The notes: a model not told the origin generated them from the letters alone. A stretch of 64,000 nt of DNA from Methylobacterium longum (GCF_022179385.1 NZ_BPQS01000010.1:106344-170343), one strand, 5' to 3'. Counted from the stretch's first letter, positions 27,584 through 38,004 are shown. Made by a program: numbers and translations.

Positions 27584-28537
27584 TCAGCTGGCCGTGCCCT
27601 TCTTCTTCGCCTTCTGGGCTTCCGCGCGGGCGGCCGCCGCTTCTTCGGTGAGGCGCACCACCACGCGGTCCCGCATGCGCAGGTCCACCGCGATGATGTC
27701 CTTCTCGAGCAGGCCGGCCTCGCGCTCGAACCGGACGAGGCGCGCGAGGGCGGCGGCCGGATCGATCTCCGGCAGGCGCACGTCGACGCCGTCGAGCTTG
27801 ATCGTCCAGCGCCGGCCCGAGACGTAGGTCCCGGCCTTGATCCGCTCGGCCAGCGGCCCGGCGGCGGCGACGAGGGCGAGGTATTCCGGAAGCTTGGTGT
27901 TGGCGTCCTCGCCGACCACCAGGGGCAGGCTGGCGTAGCGGTCGTCCCGCATGGCGTCGATCACGGTTCCGTCGGCCGCGATGACGCTGAGTTCGCCGTT
28001 CTTCTGCCAGAGGGCGGCAGGCTCGCGCTCCACCTGCGTGATGGCGATCTCGTTGGGGTAGATCTTGCGGACCGAAGCCTGGGCGATCAGCGGAACGCGT
28101 AGCAGCTTCTCGCGCACGTCGGCGACGTCGAGGAACGGGACCGAGGTGCGCCAGTCGATGCCGGCGGCGGCCAGCACTTCGCGCTCGTACATCCGGGAGA
28201 TGCCCGAGATCGTGACGCGCTCCACGCCGAAGCCGGCGATCCGCGCGGCGATGTCGAGGGGGCGGCCCTGCTCGGCCACGAAGGCGTCGTAGCGCCCGCT
28301 CGCCACGAAGCCGGCGAGCGCCGCGGCGGCGAGGGACAGCGAGACGCCGACCACGCCGACGCCGCGCGGAAGGCGCTGATGCAGATGCTGGCCGGACCGG
28401 GCCCGGCGGACCGAGAACGACCGCGCGCGGCGACCGGTGAGCCGGCCCAGCACGGCGCCGGCGAGGCGCGCGGGGCGGCTCCGACCGGCGGCGTCACCGC
28501 CGCTCAGCGATTCAGAGAAGCGTCCTCCACTATCCAT
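27584..28537 (-). CDS. ftsQ: Cell division protein FtsQ
   Basis: A 317-residue bitopic divisome protein. A basic cytoplasmic N-terminus (about 60 residues, rich in Arg) precedes one membrane helix GVVGVSLSLAAAALAGFVA. The periplasmic POTRA domain starts with FGVERVTISGISRMYEREVL, and the FtsQ beta domain includes RVPLIAQASVRKIYPNEIAI and VEREPAALWQKNGELSVIAA. The start overlaps the end of ddl by 34 bases, indicating tight coupling. The long N-terminal tail is usual in alphaproteobacteria. Confidence 0.94.
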   Translation of the reverse strand: MDSGGRFSESLSGGDAAGRSRPARLAGAVLGRLTGRRARSFSVRRARSGQHLHQRLPRGVGVVGVSLSLAAAALAGFVASGRYDAFVAEQGRPLDIAARIAGFGVERVTISGISRMYEREVLAAAGIDWRTSVPFLDVADVREKLLRVPLIAQASVRKIYPNEIAITQVEREPAALWQKNGELSVIAADGTVIDAMRDDRYASLPLVVGEDANTKLPEYLALVAAAGPLAERIKAGTYVSGRRWTIKLDGVDVRLPEIDPAAALARLVRFEREAGLLEKDIIAVDLRMRDRVVVRLTEEAAAARAEAQKAKKKGTAS

Positions 28538-29427
28538 CGGACGAGCCCACCGAAACTCAGGCCCGCATGGGCCGCCATCTCCGGCACAAGGCTCGTCTGG
28601 GTCATGCCGGGTTGCGTGTTGACCTCCAGGACGACGAGTCGGCCGGTTCCACCCGGCGTGTCGTCGAATCGAAGGTCGGCACGGCTGACGCCCCGGCAGC
28701 CCAGTGCTTGATGCGCCGTTAACGACAGTTCTTGGACACGCTGGTAAACATTTGGTTTAAGTTCGGCCGGCAGCACGTGCACCGAGCCCCCCGGGGCGTA
28801 TTTCGCGTCGTAGTCGTACCAATCGCCGTTGGCGGCCTTCACCTCGATGACGCCCAGCGCCCGGTCGCCCATCACCCCGCAGGTGAGTTCGCGGCCAGCT
28901 ATGTAAGGTTCGACAAGGACTTGCTCGCCGAAGGTCCATTCGTCGGAGGCGAGGATCTGGGGCGGGTGCGAGCGCCCGTCGCGCACGATGATCACGCCCA
29001 TCGATGAGCCTTCCGCGTTGGGCTTCACCACGTAGGGTGGCGGCAGCGGGTGCGTCCGGGCGGCCTCGAGACGGTTAACGATGCGGCCCTCCGGCACGTC
29101 GACGCCCGCGGCGCGCATGACGGTCTTGGCCTGCTCCTTGTTCATGGCGAGCGCCGAGGCGAGGACGCCGGAATGGCTGTAGGGAATCTTCAGGATCTCC
29201 AGGAGACCCTGGATCGTACCGTCCTCGCCATCCGGGCCGTGGAGCGCGTTGAAGGCCACGTCCGGCCTGAGCGCCGTCAGCACGGAGGCGATGTCGGGCC
29301 CCACATCGACCTGGGTGACGCGGTAGCCCTCCCCCTCGAGGGCTTCGGCGCAGGCGCGGCCGGAATTGAGCGAGACTTCGCGCTCGGCGGAGGTGCCGCC
29401 CAGCAGGACGGCGACGTGCTTGGACAT
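28504..29427 (-). CDS. ddl: D-alanine-D-alanine ligase
   Basis: A 307-residue ATP-grasp ligase that makes the D-Ala-D-Ala dipeptide used by MurF. Visible motifs are VAVLLGGTSAEREVSLNSG at the N-terminus, FNALHGPDGEDGTIQGLLE, KPNAEGSSMGVIIV in the ATP-grasp core, YIAGRELTCGVMG, and the metal and substrate loop LEVNTQPGMTQTSLVPEMA. The family usually has NTSPGMT; here the Ser is Gln, a minor variation. It lies between murB and ftsQ, as expected for DdlB. Confidence 0.94.
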   Translation of the reverse strand: MSKHVAVLLGGTSAEREVSLNSGRACAEALEGEGYRVTQVDVGPDIASVLTALRPDVAFNALHGPDGEDGTIQGLLEILKIPYSHSGVLASALAMNKEQAKTVMRAAGVDVPEGRIVNRLEAARTHPLPPPYVVKPNAEGSSMGVIIVRDGRSHPPQILASDEWTFGEQVLVEPYIAGRELTCGVMGDRALGVIEVKAANGDWYDYDAKYAPGGSVHVLPAELKPNVYQRVQELSLTAHQALGCRGVSRADLRFDDTPGGTGRLVVLEVNTQPGMTQTSLVPEMAAHAGLSFGGLVRWIVEDASLNR

Positions 29428-29538
29428 CAGGGCACCTCGAACAGGTCGGCTTCAATCAGGATCTGAACGCACCCGGGCGGTGACCCCGGCGGTCGGGCAC
29501 CGGTCCGCGGCCGCATCGGCACGTGGCGTACACCCATC

Positions 29539-30465
29539 TCATGCCGCGTGAGCGGGCCGCCCGATCCGCCGGATCTCCCAGCGCAGCGCGACGCCGCTCG
29601 TCTCACGCACCCGCCGGCGGACCTCCTCGCCCAGCTCCTCGATATCGGAAGCGGTCGCGTCGCCGGTGTTGATCAGGAAGTTGCAGTGCATCTCGCTGAC
29701 CTGCGCGCCACCGCGGGCCAGGCCCCGGCAGCCGGCCGCGTCGACGAGCTGCCAGGCCTTGCCGCCTGCGGGGTTGGCGAAGGTGGAGCCGCCGGTGCGC
29801 TCGCGGATCGGTTGGGCGGCCTCGCGGGCTGCCGTGACCCGCTCCATCTCGGCCTCGATGGCGGCCCGGTCGCTCGGCCTGCCGCGGAACAGGGCGCGGG
29901 TGAAGATCACGTCCTCCGGTGCGCCCGAATGGCGATAGGAGAAGCCCATCTCGGCGTGGCTGAAGGTGCGCAGGTCGCCCCGCCGGTCGATGCCGCGGGC
30001 CTCCACCAGCACGTCGGTGGTCTCGCCGCCATGGGCGCCGGCGTTCATGCGCAGCGCGCCGCCGATCGAGCCCGGGATACCGCGGTAGAAGGCGAGCCCG
30101 TCGAGCCCCGCCTCGGCGGCCGCCTTGGCGAGGCGCATGTCCGGCACGGCCGTGCCGACCGCCAGCGTGTCGCCGTCGATCGCGATGCCGCCGAAGGCCT
30201 TTCCGCCCAGGCGGACCACCACCCCGGGTACGCCGCCGTCCCGGACGATGAGATTGGAGCCGAGCCCGATCACCGTCACCGGCACGTCGGGGTCGAGGGC
30301 CGCGAGCAGGCGCGCGAGATCCTCCTCGTCGGCCGGGGTGAACAGCACCTCGGCCGGTCCGCCGACCCGGAACCAGGTGAGGTCCGCCAGGGACTGGTCG
30401 GCGAGCAGGCGCCCGCGGAGATCGGGCGCGGCGGCGCGGATGCGGTCGTGGAGCGATGCGGTCAT
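29539..30465 (-). CDS. murB: UDP-N-acetylenolpyruvoylglucosamine reductase MurB
   Basis: A 308-residue FAD enzyme that reduces enolpyruvyl-UDP-GlcNAc to UDP-MurNAc. The FAD domain has [37 protein letters not shown] and [20 protein letters not shown]. The substrate domain has the catalytic serine motif [20 protein letters not shown] and the C-terminal [20 protein letters not shown]. The start has a GGAGAG ribosome site. Size and motif order fit the type I MurB. It sits after murC with an unusually long 428-base gap. Confidence 0.95.
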   Translation of the reverse strand: MTASLHDRIRAAAPDLRGRLLADQSLADLTWFRVGGPAEVLFTPADEEDLARLLAALDPDVPVTVIGLGSNLIVRDGGVPGVVVRLGGKAFGGIAIDGDTLAVGTAVPDMRLAKAAAEAGLDGLAFYRGIPGSIGGALRMNAGAHGGETTDVLVEARGIDRRGDLRTFSHAEMGFSYRHSGAPEDVIFTRALFRGRPSDRAAIEAEMERVTAAREAAQPIRERTGGSTFANPAGGKAWQLVDAAGCRGLARGGAQVSEMHCNFLINTGDATASDIEELGEEVRRRVRETSGVALRWEIRRIGRPAHAA

Positions 30466-30893
30466 CTTGGGATCTCTCCTCTTCCCACCGGCGTGGAGAG
30501 GGATGCGACGGCGGGGCCGCCGCGGGCCTCCCCTTGCGCGCGGCGCGAAGAGGGAGGCGCGGCCGGGGCGGCGTCCAGGACACCGGCGCGGCGGCGTGCG
30601 ATTTCCACGTTCCGGAACCGCCGGACGCGATGGCCCTGCGCGGTCGGCCGTGCGTCGCCACCGCGGTCCGGCCGGCCGTCGGCGTGCCGGCCGCCCTCCG
30701 GCTCGACGGTCCCGCGTGTATCCCGGCCGGAAAACGTCGCGACGCAGCGCCCGATCGACGCCCGCCGGATCGATGTGAAGCCGGCCAGGCGGCGGGCGCT
30801 GAGCCCGTGCCGGGGGCGTTGCCCGACCTCAATCCGCGACCCGGGCCGCTGTCGCCGGGGAGGAGCCCGTTCCGGACTGGCCGCGCGCACCCC
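30466..30893. other. Long murC-murB spacer
   Basis: 428 bases between two genes that are usually adjacent. A minus-strand frame is open across nearly all of it and its stop overlaps the murB ATG, but the translation is Arg/Pro/Ala-rich without a recognisable fold. I see no RNA motif. Confidence 0.5.
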
Positions 30894-32300
30894 TCACCGC
30901 CCCCGCGCGGCGAGCTCGTCCGGCAGCGCGTACGCCCACTGGGTGATCGTGCCGGCGCCGAGGCACACGACGTAGTCGCCGGGCTTTGCCAGATCCGCGA
31001 TGATCCCGGCGAGTTCCTCCGGCCGCTCCAGCGCCCGGGCGTCGCGGTGGCCGCGCGAGCGCAGGCCGGCCACGAGGCTGTCGCGGTCGAAGCCCTCGAT
31101 CGGCGGCTCGCCGGCCGCGTAGACCGGGGCGACGATCACCGTGTCGGCGTCGTTGAAGCAGGTGCAGAAATCGTCGAACAGCGATTGCAGCCGGGTGTAG
31201 CGGTGGGGCTGCACGATGGCGATCACACCGTGCTCGGTGGAGGCGCGGGCCGCCTTGAGCACCGCCTTGATCTCCACCGGATGGTGCCCGTAATCGTCGA
31301 AGATCGTCGCGCCGTTCCACTCGCCGGTGCGGGTGAACCGCCGCTTCACGCCGCCGAACCCGGCGAGGGCGTTGCGGATCGCGTCGGGCTTCACGCCGAG
31401 CTCGTGCGCGACGGCGAGCGCCGCGGTGGCGTTGAGCGCGTTGTGCTTGCCGGGCATCGGCAGGACCAGATCCTCCATCTCCATCCGGTAGCCCGGACGA
31501 CGGTCGCGGATCATCACGCGGAACCGGCTCTGGCCGCCGCGGAGGTCCACGTCGATCAGGCGCACGTCGGCCTGCGGGTTCTCGCCGTAGGTAATGATCC
31601 GCCGGTCCTCGATATGGCCGACGAGGTCCTGCACCACCGGATGGTCGATGCACATCACCGCGAACCCGTAGAACGGGATGTTGTCGATGAAGCGCCGGAA
31701 CGCGTCCTTGATGGCGTCGAACGAGCCGAAATGGTCGAGATGCTCCGGGTCGATGTTGGTGACGATCGCGACATCCGCCGGAAGCTTCAGGAAGGTGCCG
31801 TCGGACTCGTCGGCCTCCACCACCATCCACTCGCCCGCGCCCATGCGGGCATTGGTGCCGTAGGCGTTGATGATGCCGCCGTTGATCACGGTCGGGTCGA
31901 GGTTGCCGGCGTCGAGCAGGGTCGCGACCAGCGAGGTCGTCGTGGTCTTGCCGTGCGTGCCCGCGATGGCGACGCAGGACTTGAAGCGCATCAGCTCGGC
32001 CAGCATCTCGGCCCGGCGCACCACGGGGAGTCGACGCTCCCGTGCGGCCTGCAACTCAGGGTTGTCGCGCTGGATCGCCGTCGAGACCACGACCAGGGCC
32101 GCCTGCTCGACGTTGTCGGCGTTGTGGCCCACGAAGGTCCGCATGCCCTTCTCGGCGAGGCGGCGGACGTTGGCGTTGTCGGAGGCGTCCGATCCCTGCA
32201 CCGTGTAGCCGAGGTTGTGCATCACCTCGGCGATGCCGGACATGCCGATGCCGCCGATGCCGATGAAGTGGATGGGTCCGAGCTTGTCGGGCAGCTTCAT
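30894..32300 (-). CDS. murC: UDP-N-acetylmuramate-L-alanine ligase MurC
   Basis: A 468-residue Mur ligase adding L-Ala to UDP-MurNAc. The N-terminal Rossmann domain has [18 protein letters not shown], the ATP loop [18 protein letters not shown] is near residue 108, then [21 protein letters not shown], and [17 protein letters not shown]. The C-terminal domain holds [20 protein letters not shown] and [15 protein letters not shown], both MurC specific. It starts 50 bases after murG ends and belongs to the ftsW-ftsZ part of the dcw cluster. Confidence 0.96.
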   Translation of the reverse strand: MKLPDKLGPIHFIGIGGIGMSGIAEVMHNLGYTVQGSDASDNANVRRLAEKGMRTFVGHNADNVEQAALVVVSTAIQRDNPELQAARERRLPVVRRAEMLAELMRFKSCVAIAGTHGKTTTTSLVATLLDAGNLDPTVINGGIINAYGTNARMGAGEWMVVEADESDGTFLKLPADVAIVTNIDPEHLDHFGSFDAIKDAFRRFIDNIPFYGFAVMCIDHPVVQDLVGHIEDRRIITYGENPQADVRLIDVDLRGGQSRFRVMIRDRRPGYRMEMEDLVLPMPGKHNALNATAALAVAHELGVKPDAIRNALAGFGGVKRRFTRTGEWNGATIFDDYGHHPVEIKAVLKAARASTEHGVIAIVQPHRYTRLQSLFDDFCTCFNDADTVIVAPVYAAGEPPIEGFDRDSLVAGLRSRGHRDARALERPEELAGIIADLAKPGDYVVCLGAGTITQWAYALPDELAARGR

Positions 32301-32350
32301 GGGTCGAACCGTCTGGTGGCGGGATCGCCGGTGCGGAATCCCTCAAGGAA

Positions 32351-33460
32351 TCAGGTGCGGGCAGCGGTCGCGACGACGACCTCGGCCAGCCGCTCGGCGG
32401 CGTCGTGGATACCGGCGCTTCTGGCCGCATCGGCCGCCGCGGTCAATTTTGCCGGCGTCTCGAAGCAGGCGGTGAGGTCCGCCACGAGGCGCTCCGGGGT
32501 GAAGTCCGCCTGCTTCACGGCGCGCGCGGCGCCGATGGCGTCGAGGGTCGCGGCGTTGGCGGCCTGATCCTGATCGAGGGAGCCGGGCAGCGGCACGAGG
32601 ATCGCCGGACGGCCGATCGCCGCGAGTTCCGAGACCGTCGAGGCGCCCGAGCGCGAGACCACGAGGTGGCTCGCGGCCATGCGGCCCGGGAGGTCCTTGA
32701 AGAACGGCGCCGCCTCGATCCCCGCGAGCCCCATGGCCAAGTAGCGGTTCTGCACCGCCGTCAGGTCCTCGGGCCGGACCTGCTGGACGAGGTGCAGCCG
32801 GGCGCGCAGCGCGACGGGCAGCCGGGCGATCGCCTCGGGCACGACCTCGCCCATGACCCGGGCGCCCTGGCTGCCGCCGAACACCAGGAGCCGCAGGGCG
32901 TCGTCCGGGCCGAAGGCGGGATAGGAAATCTTGGCCGCCTCGATCACCGCCGGGCGGAGGGGGTTGCCGGTGTGGATGCGGGGCGCGCGGGCCTTGTCGG
33001 GCACGCCGCGGACCTCCTTGAAGCCCGTGGCGATGGTTCGGGCCCCCTTGGCCAGGAAGGCATTGGCGCGGCCCATCACGGCGTTCTGCTCGTGCAGGAT
33101 CGTCGGCACCCGCAGGATCTGGCCTGCGAGCACGGGCGGCACGGTCGGGTAGCCGCCGAAGCCCACGATGGCGGCCGGGTTGATCCGGCGGATCTCCTTG
33201 GCGGCGACGCCGAAGCCGCGGCCGAGCGTCAGCACGGCGCTCGCGCGCTTGAGGGGCGAGCGGCCGGAGGGCGTCGCCGACGCGATGGTGACCACCTCGG
33301 AGGCCGGGAACTCGGCCGCGATCGCGTCGACCCGCGCGTCGGTGGCGAGCGCCACCCGGATGCCGCGGGCGCGCAGCGCGTGGGCGAGGCTCTCGGCCGG
33401 GAACAGGTGCCCGCCGGTGCCGCCCGCGCAGAGCAGGATCGTGGGGGTGAAGACCGTCAC
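32351..33460 (-). CDS. murG: MurG, lipid II-forming GlcNAc transferase
   Basis: A 369-residue GT-B enzyme at the inner membrane that adds GlcNAc to lipid I. GTG 33460 was chosen because it overlaps the ftsW stop (GTGA) and because the donor-side loop CAGGTGGHLFPAESLA begins at residue 11. Other motifs: VGFGGYPTVPPVLAGQIL, LHEQNAVMGRANAFLA, VFGGSQGARVMGEVVPEA, VVSRSGASTVSELAAIGRP and PLPGSLDQDQAANAATL. The longer open frame upstream lies over ftsW and is a shadow. Translation is probably coupled to ftsW. Confidence 0.95.
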   Translation of the reverse strand: MTVFTPTILLCAGGTGGHLFPAESLAHALRARGIRVALATDARVDAIAAEFPASEVVTIASATPSGRSPLKRASAVLTLGRGFGVAAKEIRRINPAAIVGFGGYPTVPPVLAGQILRVPTILHEQNAVMGRANAFLAKGARTIATGFKEVRGVPDKARAPRIHTGNPLRPAVIEAAKISYPAFGPDDALRLLVFGGSQGARVMGEVVPEAIARLPVALRARLHLVQQVRPEDLTAVQNRYLAMGLAGIEAAPFFKDLPGRMAASHLVVSRSGASTVSELAAIGRPAILVPLPGSLDQDQAANAATLDAIGAARAVKQADFTPERLVADLTACFETPAKLTAAADAARSAGIHDAAERLAEVVVATAART

Positions 33461-34623
33461 CGCATCACTCCGGCGACGGTGGCGGGTGCGGTGCCGGGGG
33501 GCTTCTGGCTGAGCATCACGGTGCGGGGACGCTTGCGGGTCAGGGCGACGAGGAAGCCGGTGCCAAGCGCCAGCGAGATCAGCGAGGAGCCGCCGTAGGA
33601 GACGAAGGGCAGCGTCATGCCCTTGGCCGGCATCAGCTGGGTGTTCACCGCCATGTTGATGCAGGCCTGGAGGCCGAACAAGGTGGTCAGGCCGGTGATC
33701 GCCAGCCGCGAGAAGGTGTCGTCGGTCCGCCGCGCGAGCTTGAGGCCGCGCAGCACGATGAAGGCGAACAGCGCCACGAGGCACAGGCAGACGATCACGC
33801 CGAACTCCTCGCCGGTGACCGAGAAGATGAAGTCGGTATGCGCGTCGGGCAGGTGGCGCTTGGCCACGCCCTCCCCCGGGCCCGTACCGAACCAGCCGCC
33901 CGAGCGGAAGGATTCGCGCGACCAGAAATCCTGGAAGCCGCCCCCCGAATCCTTGTCGAGGAACTTGTTGAAGCGCTCCCGCACGTGATGGAAGAACAGG
34001 TAGGCAGCGAACACCCCTCCGAGGCCGAGCACGCCGAGCACCGCCACCCAGATCAGGTGCAGGCCCGCCACGAAGAACAGCGCGCACCACACCATGGTAA
34101 TCAGCATGGTCTGGCCGAAATCGGGCTGGAGCAGCAGCGGCACGATGGTGATCGGCAGGAGCAGCAGCGCCAGGATCCCGCCCGGCATGTCGCGGCGCTG
34201 CGCGCCTTCCGAGAACGCCCAGGCGGCCACCACCACGAAGGCCGGCTTCACGAATTCCGAGGGCTGAAGGCCGAACGAGCCGAACTGGATCCAGCGATGC
34301 GCGCCCTTGATCTCGGGCCCGAACTTGCCGGCGAGCAGGCAGAGCGCCACCCCGCAGACCCAGGTGACGAGCGCGAGCCGGCGGATGCCGCGCAGCGACA
34401 GGAACGAGACCGCGCAGATCAGCAGGATGGTCGGCGCGAGATACATCGCCTGCCGGTTCAGGAAGTAGAAGGTCGGCAGGCCGATCCGCTCCGCCACCGG
34501 CGGGCCGCCGCCCATCAGGAAGACCAGGCCGGCCACCATCAGCGCGAACAGGGCCGCGAGCAGCCCGCGATCGACCGTCCACCACCAGTCCGTCAGGGGG
34601 GTGCGTTCCGCGCGTGACATCAT
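33457..34623 (-). CDS. ftsW: Lipid II polymerase FtsW
   Basis: A 388-residue polytopic SEDS protein that polymerises septal glycan. About ten hydrophobic segments are visible. SEDS motifs are [46 protein letters not shown] (with the conserved Asp/Glu) and [20 protein letters not shown]. Several starts are close together (TTG 34632, ATG 34623, ATG 34620); ATG 34623 is used, with GGAG upstream. The upstream neighbour in most genomes is murD; here a chemotaxis receptor on the other strand intervenes, so ftsW should have its own promoter. Confidence 0.94.
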   Translation of the reverse strand: MMSRAERTPLTDWWWTVDRGLLAALFALMVAGLVFLMGGGPPVAERIGLPTFYFLNRQAMYLAPTILLICAVSFLSLRGIRRLALVTWVCGVALCLLAGKFGPEIKGAHRWIQFGSFGLQPSEFVKPAFVVVAAWAFSEGAQRRDMPGGILALLLLPITIVPLLLQPDFGQTMLITMVWCALFFVAGLHLIWVAVLGVLGLGGVFAAYLFFHHVRERFNKFLDKDSGGGFQDFWSRESFRSGGWFGTGPGEGVAKRHLPDAHTDFIFSVTGEEFGVIVCLCLVALFAFIVLRGLKLARRTDDTFSRLAITGLTTLFGLQACINMAVNTQLMPAKGMTLPFVSYGGSSLISLALGTGFLVALTRKRPRTVMLSQKPPGTAPATVAGVMR

Positions 34624-34986
34624 GCCGGGCAACGACTCCAGGCCGCGCGGATGCCGATCCGCGCGGGTCAGGGCGGATCCTGTGCAGGAATGGTAAACGG
34701 AGCCTTATGGTTTACGGCTCCGATCCCCGATCTCGGTGCGCGCCGCTCCCCGGTGCGCCGATCTGGCGGCAGCCCTACCGGCGCGTCTCCGGGAACATGT
34801 CACTCAGCCTCCCTCGGCGATGAACCGGCGGCGAAAACCGTATTCATTTGGCCGGATGCCGAGCGCAGGTCATCCTATGTTAATCATCAACATGCAACTT
34901 CCGGGTGTAGTCTCCGGATCGACGAGCGCGCGTCCCTGAAGGGCGCCGCGCGACAGGCGATCCGCCAAGCGGAAGCCGCACCCGCC
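34624..34986. other. Divergent ftsW / chemoreceptor control region
   Basis: About 360 bases between the divergent starts of ftsW and the receptor gene. It must hold the promoter of ftsW and probably that of the receptor, and contains the interleaved inverted repeats at 34693-34721. I could not fix a clear -35/-10 pair. Confidence 0.5.
34693..34721. repeat. Two interleaved inverted repeats
   Basis: GTAAAC-GGAGCC-TTATG-GTTTAC-GGCTCC: the first and third blocks are complementary, as are the second and fourth, so two 6-bp hairpins exclude each other or form a pseudoknot. The two 12-base halves also start 17 bases apart as imperfect direct repeats. Confidence 0.6.
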
Positions 34987-36462
34987 ATGTTCGCTGCCCT
35001 GAATGCCCGTGAAGCGCATGCCAAGCTCGCGGCCCTCGACCGAGTCCAGGGCGTCATCGAATTCGACCTCGCGGGCCGGATCCTCTCGGCGAACGGCAAC
35101 TTCCTCGACGTCGTGGGCTACACGCTGCCGGAGATCGTCGGCCAGCACCACAGCCTGTTCATGGACCCGGTCCAGCGCGAGACGCCGGAATACCGGGCCT
35201 TCTGGGAGCGCCTGCGGTCCGGATCCTTCGAGTCCGGTCAGTTCCAGCGGGTCGGCCGCGGCGGTCGCCCGATCTGGATCCAGGCCTCCTACAACCCGAT
35301 GCTGGACGGCCGCGGCCGGCCCTACAAGGTCGTGAAGTTCGCCACCGACATCACGCGCCAGCGGACCGAGGAGGCCGACCGGGCCGGGCAGATCGCGGCG
35401 ATCCACAAGGTCCAGGCGGTGATCGCCTTCGACCTCGACGGCACCGTGATCGATGTGAACGACAATTTCCTGGCCACGATGGGCTACGCCCGCGACGCGG
35501 TCGTGGGCCAGCACCACAGCCTGTTCGTCGAGCCCGGCTACCGCGAGAGCGAGGCCTATCGGGCGTTCTGGGCGGCCCTGCGCAACGGGACCTACCAGGC
35601 GGCCCAGTTCCGGCGGATCGGCAAGGACGGGCGCGAGGTCTGGATCCAGGCCTCCTACAACCCGATCCTCGATGCCGCCGGGCGGCCCTACAAGGTGGTG
35701 AAGTTCGCCACCGACATCACCGACCAGGTCCGCCTGCTGGCCGACCTGCGGATCATGATCGACCGGAACTTCGGCGAGATCGAGCACGCGGTGGCCCACT
35801 CGACCGACGCCGCCGCTCTCGCCTCCTCGGCGGCGGATTCGACCTCCGGCAACGTCCAGACCGTGGCGGCGGCGGCCGAGGAACTGGCCGCCTCCGTGGC
35901 GGAGATGTCCCAGAGCATCGTCCGCTCGCAGGGGGCCACCGACACCGCCTACGCCTGCGTCCAGGACGCGGACGGCCACACCAAGCGGCTGGCCGAGACC
36001 GCCACGGCGATGACCGGCATCGTCGGCCTGATCCAGAACATCGCCGGCCAGATCAACCTGCTGGCCTTGAACGCCACCATCGAGGCGGCCCGCGCCGGCG
36101 AGGCGGGGCGCGGCTTCGCGGTGGTCGCCTCCGAGGTCAAGGCGCTGGCCGATCAGGCCGCCCGCGCCACCGGGCAGATCAACGGCGAGATCGCCAGCGT
36201 GCAGCGGGTCTCGCAGGAGGTGGTGGGCGCGCTCAGCTCGATCGGCGCCTCGGTCTCGGTGATGCGCGAGACCGTGGTGGCGACCGCCGCCGCCATCGAG
36301 GAGCAGAGCGCGGTGACCCGCGACCTCGCCGAGAGCATGCAGAGCGCCGCGGGCGCCGTCACGGCGATCACCGGCAATATCGGGGCGATCGTCCAGTCGG
36401 TGGCCGACGTCTCGCAGGCGGTCGGGACGACGCGCGAGGCCGCCAAGGTCCTGGCCCGCTGA
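34987..36462 (+). CDS. Soluble methyl-accepting chemotaxis protein with two PAS domains
   Basis: A 491-residue cytoplasmic chemoreceptor; no membrane segment is visible. Two PAS domains follow each other (about residues 18-125 and 140-247), each ending in the same block ([11 protein letters not shown]...[14 protein letters not shown]); their DNA is so alike that a tandem duplication is clear (366-bp offset). The signalling domain spans about 270-490 and contains the hairpin tip [20 protein letters not shown] and [20 protein letters not shown], so it should contact CheA and CheW. ATG 34987 was chosen because homology begins there. It lies in the dcw cluster on the opposite strand, ending 17 bases from murD. 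The ligand is unknown. Confidence 0.9.
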   Translation: MFAALNAREAHAKLAALDRVQGVIEFDLAGRILSANGNFLDVVGYTLPEIVGQHHSLFMDPVQRETPEYRAFWERLRSGSFESGQFQRVGRGGRPIWIQASYNPMLDGRGRPYKVVKFATDITRQRTEEADRAGQIAAIHKVQAVIAFDLDGTVIDVNDNFLATMGYARDAVVGQHHSLFVEPGYRESEAYRAFWAALRNGTYQAAQFRRIGKDGREVWIQASYNPILDAAGRPYKVVKFATDITDQVRLLADLRIMIDRNFGEIEHAVAHSTDAAALASSAADSTSGNVQTVAAAAEELAASVAEMSQSIVRSQGATDTAYACVQDADGHTKRLAETATAMTGIVGLIQNIAGQINLLALNATIEAARAGEAGRGFAVVASEVKALADQAARATGQINGEIASVQRVSQEVVGALSSIGASVSVMRETVVATAAAIEEQSAVTRDLAESMQSAAGAVTAITGNIGAIVQSVADVSQAVGTTREAAKVLAR

Positions 36463-36479
36463 GGGCGGCGGGCGCCGCC

Positions 36480-37844
36480 TCAGGGCAGCGCCTGCACCAG
36501 CTCGCGGAAGCGGTTGCCGCGGATCTCGAAGTTCCGGAACTGGTCGTAGGACGCGCAGGCCGGCGAGAGCAGCACCACCGGTTCGGGGGCCCCCGAGGCG
36601 GCGGCGTTCTCGGCCGCCTTCGGGACCGCCACCTCGAGGGTCTCGCAGCGCGTGTAGGGCACCGCCCCCTCCAGGGTCGCCGCGAAGGCGTCCGAGGCCG
36701 CGCCGATCAGGTAGGCGTGGGCGACGCGCTCGAAGTACGGCACCAGCGGGAAGATGCCGCCATCCTTGGCCTTGCCGCCGAGGATCCAGTGGATGTCGCG
36801 GAAGGCGGTGAGCGCCTTCTCGGTGGAATCCGCGTTCGTCGCCTTGGAATCGTTGACGAACAGCACGGGGCCGCGCCGCCCGACCTCCTCCATCCGATGC
36901 GGCAGGCCGGGGAACGAGCTCAGCCCGGACTGGATCTGCTCGGGCGAGAGGCCCAGCGACCGCGCCACCGCCACCGCGACGGCCGCGTTCTGCCAGTTAT
37001 GGGCCCCGCGCAGCGAGCCGATCCCGTTGACGTCGGCCAGGACTGCGCCCTGCGGGTCGCGCACGAGGCCGTCGCGCACCGTCAGCGCTTCGGTGCACAG
37101 CACCTCGCCGTGGGGCACGTGGACGCGCACGAGGTCGCCCGCCCGGCGCTCGGCGATGGCCCGGCTCGGGCCGTCGTCGATGCCGACGACCGCGAGGCCC
37201 GACCCGCGGATCAGGCGCTCCTTGATCGCCGCGTACTGCTCCATCGTGCCGTGGCGGTCGAGATGGTCGGGCGTGATGTTCATCAGCACGCCGACGCTCG
37301 GGTCGAGGCCCGGCGTCAGGTCGATCTGGAACGACGACATCTCGATCACGTGGACGCGGTCGACGGACGGCGGCTCCAGCGACAGGATCGCGGTGCCGAT
37401 ATTGCCACCCATCTGCACGTCGCGGCCCGCCCGGGCGAGGACGTGGGCGATGAGCGCCGTGGTGGTCGACTTGCCGTTGGTGCCGGTGATCGCCACGAAC
37501 GGCGCGCCCGGCGCCTGCGCCCGGCGCTCCCGGCAGAACAGCTCGATGTCGCCGAGGATCGCGACGCCCGCATCCCGGGCGAGCCGGACGCTCCAGTGCG
37601 GCTCGGGATGGGTCAGGGGCACGCCGGGGCTGAGGACGAGGGCGGCGAAGCCCGACCACTCGGCCTCGCGCAGGTCCTGCGTCGCGATCCCGGCTTCCTG
37701 CGCCCGCACGCGGCTGTCGGCATTGTCGTCCCAGGCCCGCACGTCGGCCCCACCCGCCTTCAGCGCCAGCGCCGTGGCGAGCCCCGAGCCGCCGAGCCCG
37801 AACAGGGCGACGGTGCGCTCAGCGAAGGTGGTGATGGGCGTCAT
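36480..37844 (-). CDS. murD: UDP-N-acetylmuramoylalanine-D-glutamate ligase MurD
   Basis: A 454-residue Mur ligase adding D-Glu. The N-terminal domain has [20 protein letters not shown]. The ATP loop is [20 protein letters not shown] (near residue 118), followed by [35 protein letters not shown] and [18 protein letters not shown]. The C-terminal domain contains [20 protein letters not shown], a MurD hallmark, and [20 protein letters not shown]. It follows mraY after a 206-base gap occupied by a palindromic repeat, and is the last gene of the upstream dcw half. Confidence 0.96.
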   Translation of the reverse strand: MTPITTFAERTVALFGLGGSGLATALALKAGGADVRAWDDNADSRVRAQEAGIATQDLREAEWSGFAALVLSPGVPLTHPEPHWSVRLARDAGVAILGDIELFCRERRAQAPGAPFVAITGTNGKSTTTALIAHVLARAGRDVQMGGNIGTAILSLEPPSVDRVHVIEMSSFQIDLTPGLDPSVGVLMNITPDHLDRHGTMEQYAAIKERLIRGSGLAVVGIDDGPSRAIAERRAGDLVRVHVPHGEVLCTEALTVRDGLVRDPQGAVLADVNGIGSLRGAHNWQNAAVAVAVARSLGLSPEQIQSGLSSFPGLPHRMEEVGRRGPVLFVNDSKATNADSTEKALTAFRDIHWILGGKAKDGGIFPLVPYFERVAHAYLIGAASDAFAATLEGAVPYTRCETLEVAVPKAAENAAASGAPEPVVLLSPACASYDQFRNFEIRGNRFRELVQALP

Positions 37845-37890
37845 GCGGAACTCAAATGCAGCAGGGGACGGTCGCCGCTCCCATCCACCG

Positions 37891-38004
37891 CCTCATCCCG
37901 AGGTGCCCGCGTCAGCGGGCCGCGAAGGAGCCCTCCAGTTCAGCGCGCGATCCCTGGAGGGCCCCTTCGCGGCCTCCGCTCCGCTCCGGCACCTCAGGAT
38001 GAGG
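37891..38004. repeat. REP-like palindromic element between mraY and murD
   Basis: Outer arms CCTCATCCCGAGGTGCC (37891-37907) and its complement at 37988-38004 match 16 of 17; inner arms around GCCGCGAAGG-GCCCTCCAG also pair. The whole 114-base unit folds as one long imperfect hairpin. Elements with CCTCATCCTGAGG ends are widespread in Methylobacterium-like and Bradyrhizobium-like genomes, from memory. Confidence 0.8.

Noticed and set aside
30462..30890. 142-codon minus-strand frame filling the murC-murB gap and overlapping the murB ATG
   Set aside because: Its Arg/Pro/Ala-rich translation has no hydrophobic core or motif and resembles out-of-frame high-GC DNA.
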